A program made the translations under genes and the position numbers. From contig DATLBY010000354.1 in assembly GCA_035526665.1 (NCBI GenBank), positions 1-7,068 on the forward strand: 7,068 bases of DNA, given 5' to 3'. The stretch comes from DATLBY01 sp035526665 (GTDB lineage Bacteria > Acidobacteriota > Terriglobia > Bryobacterales > Bryobacteraceae). The notes below the pieces were generated by a model. It saw only the letters and a program-made list of their open reading frames with translations, had not been told where the DNA came from and searched no databases. Each line of letters begins with the position of its first letter. Position 1 is the first letter of the stretch. Shown piece by piece: positions 6,887 to 7,068 of this stretch.

Positions 6887-7068
6887 ATGAAAAAGACTTC
6901 GCTTCTGCTCGTGCTCGCCGCCGCCCCCCTGCTGCCCGCCGTACAAAAACAGCCTTTCACCGGACGCTGGGATCTTACCATCCAGACACCTGCCGAAACC
7001 TATCCATCCTGGATGGAGTTCTCCGAGAGCGAAGGGAAGCCGCAAGTGCGCGTAGTTTCTCAGGTCTC
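6887..7068 (+). CDS. Secreted protein, N-terminal part; possibly DUF1080-associated
   Basis: The first 60 residues of a protein run off the right edge. The start MKKTSLLLVLAAAPLLPA is a textbook Sec signal peptide: two lysines, a hydrophobic core at about 5-16 and cleavage near residue 18. The mature part opens QPFTGRWDLTIQT, followed by YPSWMEF (39-45). From memory, a GRWD-T...YPSWLE pattern occurs at the N-terminus of secreted proteins that carry a DUF1080 (3-keto-disaccharide hydrolase-like) domain in Acidobacteriota and Planctomycetota. If so, it would act on sugars outside the cytoplasm. The catalytic part is beyond the window, so this remains a guess. Translation seems reliable because the signal peptide is in frame and nothing interrupts it. 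Confidence 0.6.
   Translation, partial: MKKTSLLLVLAAAPLLPAVQKQPFTGRWDLTIQTPAETYPSWMEFSESEGKPQVRVVSQV

Noticed and set aside
6833..7045. Longer start for the minus-strand membrane protein
   Set aside because: It would overlap the signal-peptide region of the divergent secreted protein, and the added residues are not membrane-like.

Overview
The window is about 7.1 kb of moderately GC-rich, densely coding bacterial chromosome. It carries seven supported genes, two of them cut by the window edges, with no gap longer than about 70 bases. I see no rRNA, tRNA, mobile element, CRISPR array or riboswitch. The gene content fits a soil or environmental Acidobacteriota member: a transporter of the CbiM type with a fused C-terminal extension, a secreted TPR protein, a stand-alone PoxB-like thiamine-diphosphate enzyme and a secreted GRWDLT-type protein. 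This assignment rests on remembered family resemblance and is only moderately secure.

Left edge (1-324, +): the C-terminal end of a radical SAM protein of the spore-photoproduct-lyase-like group. A 55-base gap follows. It contains a perfect 6-bp inverted repeat (TACGAA-N18-TTCGTA) overlapping an 8-bp direct repeat, and it is the best candidate for an operator of the next operon.

Centre-left (380-3086, +): a complete, tightly packed energy-coupling-factor (ECF) transporter for nickel or cobalt. It consists of a metal-binding S component fused to a CbiN-like extension (cbiM), the T component (cbiQ) and an ATPase with a histidine-rich tail (cbiO). Gaps of 8 and 2 bases imply co-transcription and probably translational coupling. 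M1, H2 and H67 of CbiM sit where the metal ligands are known in the NikM/CbiM family. The sequence does not decide between Ni and Co.

Centre (3133-4398, +): a secreted TPR protein 46 bases after cbiO. Its sequence resembles TPR proteins that I recall next to HupE/UreJ-type Ni/Co permeases, so it may be an accessory of metal uptake.

Centre-right (4466-6220, +): a full-length single-subunit thiamine-diphosphate enzyme of the pyruvate oxidase/acetolactate synthase superfamily, with catalytic Glu and GDG...NN motifs intact. It lies 67 bases downstream and may be read through from the same operon, but its function does not obviously link to metals.

Right edge: an uncharacterised multi-pass membrane protein on the minus strand (6254-6832) converges on the TPP enzyme gene. 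It is divergent, across 54 bases, from the start of a secreted protein (6887 to the window end). The most rewarding items are the metal-uptake cluster with its accessory TPR protein, the His-rich ATPase tail and the candidate operator. Nothing here is clearly a new kind of system.
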